The notes beneath the pieces were generated by a model. The model made no database searches. It was given only the letters and a program-made list of their open reading frames with translations, and was not told where the DNA came from. Source: Holdemanella sp. (GTDB lineage: Bacteria; Bacillota_I; Bacilli_A; Erysipelotrichales; Erysipelotrichaceae). Taken from it: a stretch of DNA of 8,760 nt. The position numbers and the translations under genes were made by a program. Below are positions 6,521 through 8,760 of this stretch, one piece after another (the stretch's first letter is position 1; each line of letters opens with the position of its first letter). The stretch covers positions 1 to 8,760 of the forward strand of contig JABUSD010000217.1 in the NCBI GenBank assembly GCA_021442845.1, written 5' to 3'.

Positions 6521-6551
6521 TTGACATAGATAATGTTTAGTTAAATATTAT
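6521..6551 (+). promoter_or_regulatory. Probable nrdD promoter
   Basis: A perfect TTGACA lies at 6521-6526, directly after the nrdG terminator. The best -10 candidate is TATTAT at 6546-6551 (5 of 6 bases), but its 19-base spacer is longer than ideal, which could mean activator dependence or that another hexamer in this AT-rich region is used. A start near 6558 would give a leader of about 140 bases. Confidence 0.45.
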
Positions 6552-6700
6552 AAAAATAGATAAGAAATTACTTAAAATTTTTTTGGTCAATTAAGTATGA
6601 TTTTATAGTTTTATATGATATCATTTCTCATGGTAACAAAAAAATATAAATAGTTTTAGAAAAAAACGTTTAAAAATAAAGACACTAAGGAGGGAAAAAT
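6552..6700 (+). promoter_or_regulatory. AT-rich nrdD leader with small inverted repeats
   Basis: This stretch holds no supportable gene. It contains a 7-bp inverted repeat, TACTTAA at 6569-6575 with TTAAGTA at 6591-6597, and a perfect 10-bp palindrome, ATGATATCAT at 6615-6624. Neither matches the usual NrdR-box pattern (ACACTATAT-like) well enough to call. The segment ends with the nrdD ribosome binding site AAGGAGGG at 6687-6694, six bases before the ATG. A regulatory role is inferred from its length and the repeats only. Confidence 0.35.
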
Positions 6701-8760
6701 ATGTATCGTGTAGTAAAACGTGACGGTGTTGAAGTTGAATTTGATGTCTCTAAAATCAGTGCAGCACTTCAGAAAGCATTCAAAGCCTGTGATAAAAACA
6801 GCCATCCATCTGTAATTGATATGCTTGCACTTCGTGTAACATCAGACTTTGAACCAAAAATCAAGAATGACTTAATTACAGTCGAAGAAATCCAGGACAG
6901 TGCTGAAAAGATTCTATCAGAAGCAGGATATACAGATGTAGCTAAGGCATATATCCTTTACCGTAAACAAAGAGAAAAAGTACGTAATGTCAACAGTGCT
7001 ATGTTAAGCTACAAGGACATTGTCGATAATTATTTAAAGATCAACGACTGGCGTGTTAAGGAAAACTCAACCGTTACATATAGTGTTGGAGGATTAATTT
7101 TATCCAACTCAGGTGCAATTACTGCAAACTACTGGTTAAGTGAAATTTATGATCAGGAAATTGCTGATGCACACAGAAGTGCAGCTATCCATATCCACGA
7201 CTTAAGCATGTTGACAGGATATTGTGCAGGATGGAGTTTGAAACAGCTGATTCAGGAAGGACTTGGAGGAGTTCCTGGAAAGATTACATCGGCACCACCA
7301 GCTCACCTTTCAACATTATGTAACCAGATGGTTAACTTCTTAGGTATTATGCAGAATGAATGGGCAGGAGCACAGGCATTCTCATCATTTGATACATATC
7401 TTGCACCATTCGTTAAGATTGATAACTTGACACAAAGAGAAGTTAAACAATGTATTCAGTCATTCATTTATGGTGTTAACACACCATCTCGCTGGGGAAC
7501 ACAGGCACCATTTACAAATATCACATTAGACTGGACAGTACCAAAGGATCTTGAAAATCTACCAGCAATTGTAGGTGGAAAAGAACAGGATTTCACATAT
7601 GGTGACTGCCAGAAAGAAATGGATATGGTAAATAAGGCATTTATTGAAATCATGATTGAAGGAGATGCAAATGGACGTGGATTCCAGTATCCAATTCCAA
7701 CATATTCCATCACAAAGGATTTCAACTGGGGTGAAACAGAAAACAACAAACTTCTATTTGAAATGACAGCGAAATATGGAACACCTTATTTCTCAAATTA
7801 TATTAATTCGGATATGGAACCAAACGATGTGCGTTCTATGTGCTGTAGACTTCGTCTAGACCTTCGTGAACTTCGTAAGAAATCAGGAGGATATTTTGGA
7901 AGTGGTGAATCAACAGGATCTGTTGGTGTTGTTACAATCAACTTGCCAAGAATTGCTTACCTTGCTGAAGATAAGGAAGCATTCTATAAGGAATTGGATT
8001 ACTTGATGGATATTTCAGCTCGAAGCTTAAAGACAAAACGTACGGTTATCACAAAGCTTCTTGATTCTGGATTGTATCCATATACAAAACGTTACCTAGG
8101 AACATTCAATAACCACTTCTCTACAATCGGATTGATTGGTATGAATGAAGTTGGATTGAACGCAAAATGGTTGCGTAAGGATTTAACACATCGAGAAACA
8201 CAGGATTTCGCCATTGAAGTATTAAATCACATGCGTGAAAGATTGTCAGATTACCAGGAAGAATATGGAGATCTATATAACCTTGAAGCAACACCAGCTG
8301 AATCAACAACATATCGTTTCGCAAAACACGATAAGGAAGATTTCCCTGAAATTATTACTGCCAATGAAAATGGAACGCCATATTATACAAACTCATCTCA
8401 CTTACCTGTAGGATATACAGAAGATATCTTTACAGCTTTAGATGTACAGGATGAATTACAGACACTTTATACATCAGGTACTGTATTCCATGCTTTCCTT
8501 GGTGAAAAGTTAGGTTCTTGGAAGGAAGCAGCAACACTTGTTCGTAAGATTGCAGAAAACTATAGACTTCCATATTACACAATGTCACCAACATATTCTG
8601 TATGTAAGGATCATGGATATATCACAGGTGAAGTTTATACATGTCCAATCTGTGGAAATAAGACAGAAGTATATAGTCGTATTACGGGATACTATCGCCC
8701 AGTTCAGAACTGGAATGATGGTAAGTCACAGGAATTCAAGGATAGAAAAGTATATGATAT
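6701..8760 (+). CDS. nrdD: Anaerobic ribonucleoside-triphosphate reductase, 3' end cut off
   Basis: NrdD is the class III, glycyl-radical enzyme that reduces NTPs to dNTPs without oxygen. The window holds 686 full codons and no stop; by family length and because the C-terminal motif is already present, probably only a short tail is missing. Residues 1 to about 95 are an ATP-cone (VVKRDGVEVEFDVSKI at 3-18), the site of dATP/ATP control. The barrel includes HIHDLSMLTGYCAGW with Cys175, GAQAFSSFDTYLAPF, NTPSRWGTQAPFTN, SMCCRLRLD with Cys381/Cys382 (probable radical cysteine) and the finger region GSVGVVTINLPR. A zinc site is suggested by Cys635, His638, Cys648 and Cys651. Gly663 in SRITGYYRP is the predicted glycyl radical. 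The C-terminal form resembles the Thermotoga-type NrdD more than the E. coli RVCGYLG type. AAGGAGGG six bases upstream fixes the ATG. It has its own promoter, separated from nrdG by a terminator. Confidence 0.95.
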   Translation, partial: MYRVVKRDGVEVEFDVSKISAALQKAFKACDKNSHPSVIDMLALRVTSDFEPKIKNDLITVEEIQDSAEKILSEAGYTDVAKAYILYRKQREKVRNVNSAMLSYKDIVDNYLKINDWRVKENSTVTYSVGGLILSNSGAITANYWLSEIYDQEIADAHRSAAIHIHDLSMLTGYCAGWSLKQLIQEGLGGVPGKITSAPPAHLSTLCNQMVNFLGIMQNEWAGAQAFSSFDTYLAPFVKIDNLTQREVKQCIQSFIYGVNTPSRWGTQAPFTNITLDWTVPKDLENLPAIVGGKEQDFTYGDCQKEMDMVNKAFIEIMIEGDANGRGFQYPIPTYSITKDFNWGETENNKLLFEMTAKYGTPYFSNYINSDMEPNDVRSMCCRLRLDLRELRKKSGGYFGSGESTGSVGVVTINLPRIAYLAEDKEAFYKELDYLMDISARSLKTKRTVITKLLDSGLYPYTKRYLGTFNNHFSTIGLIGMNEVGLNAKWLRKDLTHRETQDFAIEVLNHMRERLSDYQEEYGDLYNLEATPAESTTYRFAKHDKEDFPEIITANENGTPYYTNSSHLPVGYTEDIFTALDVQDELQTLYTSGTVFHAFLGEKLGSWKEAATLVRKIAENYRLPYYTMSPTYSVCKDHGYITGEVYTCPICGNKTEVYSRITGYYRPVQNWNDGKSQEFKDRKVYD

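Noticed and set aside
6630..6653. A seven-codon frame (MVTKKYK) in the nrdD leader, as a possible leader peptide.
   Set aside because: There is no Shine-Dalgarno sequence before it and no run of regulatory codons; such short frames are common in AT-rich DNA.
7468..8324. Antisense open frames within nrdD.
   Set aside because: The + strand is an uninterrupted, motif-complete NrdD frame; the antisense frames are shadows without supporting signals.

Overview
The window reads as chromosomal DNA from a low-GC Gram-positive anaerobe (Bacillota). The AT-rich spacers, strong AGGAGG-type ribosome binding sites, compact U-tailed hairpin terminators and an oxygen-sensitive class III ribonucleotide reductase all point that way. 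A gut Erysipelotrichales-like organism is my guess from overall feel only. All seven supported genes lie on the + strand. I see no tRNA, rRNA, CRISPR array, insertion sequence or phage gene, and no stretch over 300 bases lacks a gene.

Region 1 (about 1-2835) is a glycerate-use operon. After a terminator for an unseen upstream gene (43-73), an extended -10 promoter (141-149) drives glycerate kinase (177-1304) and, 21 bases later, a GntP-family permease (1326-2720). Together they would import glycerate or a related sugar acid and phosphorylate glycerate into lower glycolysis. A perfect 12-bp hairpin terminator (2798-2833) closes the unit.

Region 2 (about 2830-3942) is a single gene for a membrane-anchored metallo-beta-lactamase-fold hydrolase of the NAPE-PLD/UlaG-like group. 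Its promoter abuts the ATG so closely that the mRNA should be leaderless, and a perfect 19-nt palindrome covers the -10 box and the first base of the start codon.

Region 3 (about 3960-6513) is a three-gene operon with its own extended -10 promoter: a TPR protein, an uncharacterised DUF4037-type protein with a nucleotidyltransferase-like signature, and the radical-SAM activase NrdG. The first two genes overlap by 23 bases, and the nrdG ribosome binding site begins on the last base of the preceding stop codon. A terminator follows nrdG.

Region 4 (about 6514-8760) holds a consensus TTGACA box, an AT-rich leader with small inverted repeats, and nrdD, the anaerobic ribonucleoside-triphosphate reductase. 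It runs off the right edge just after the glycyl-radical motif. NrdG makes the glycyl radical on NrdD, so regions 3 and 4 act together in making dNTPs without oxygen, although a terminator and a separate promoter lie between them.

The points most worth a second look are the leaderless, palindrome-covered promoter of the hydrolase and the conserved-looking but unexplained TPR/NTase-like pair co-transcribed with the reductase activase. I did not find strong evidence for a wholly new system.
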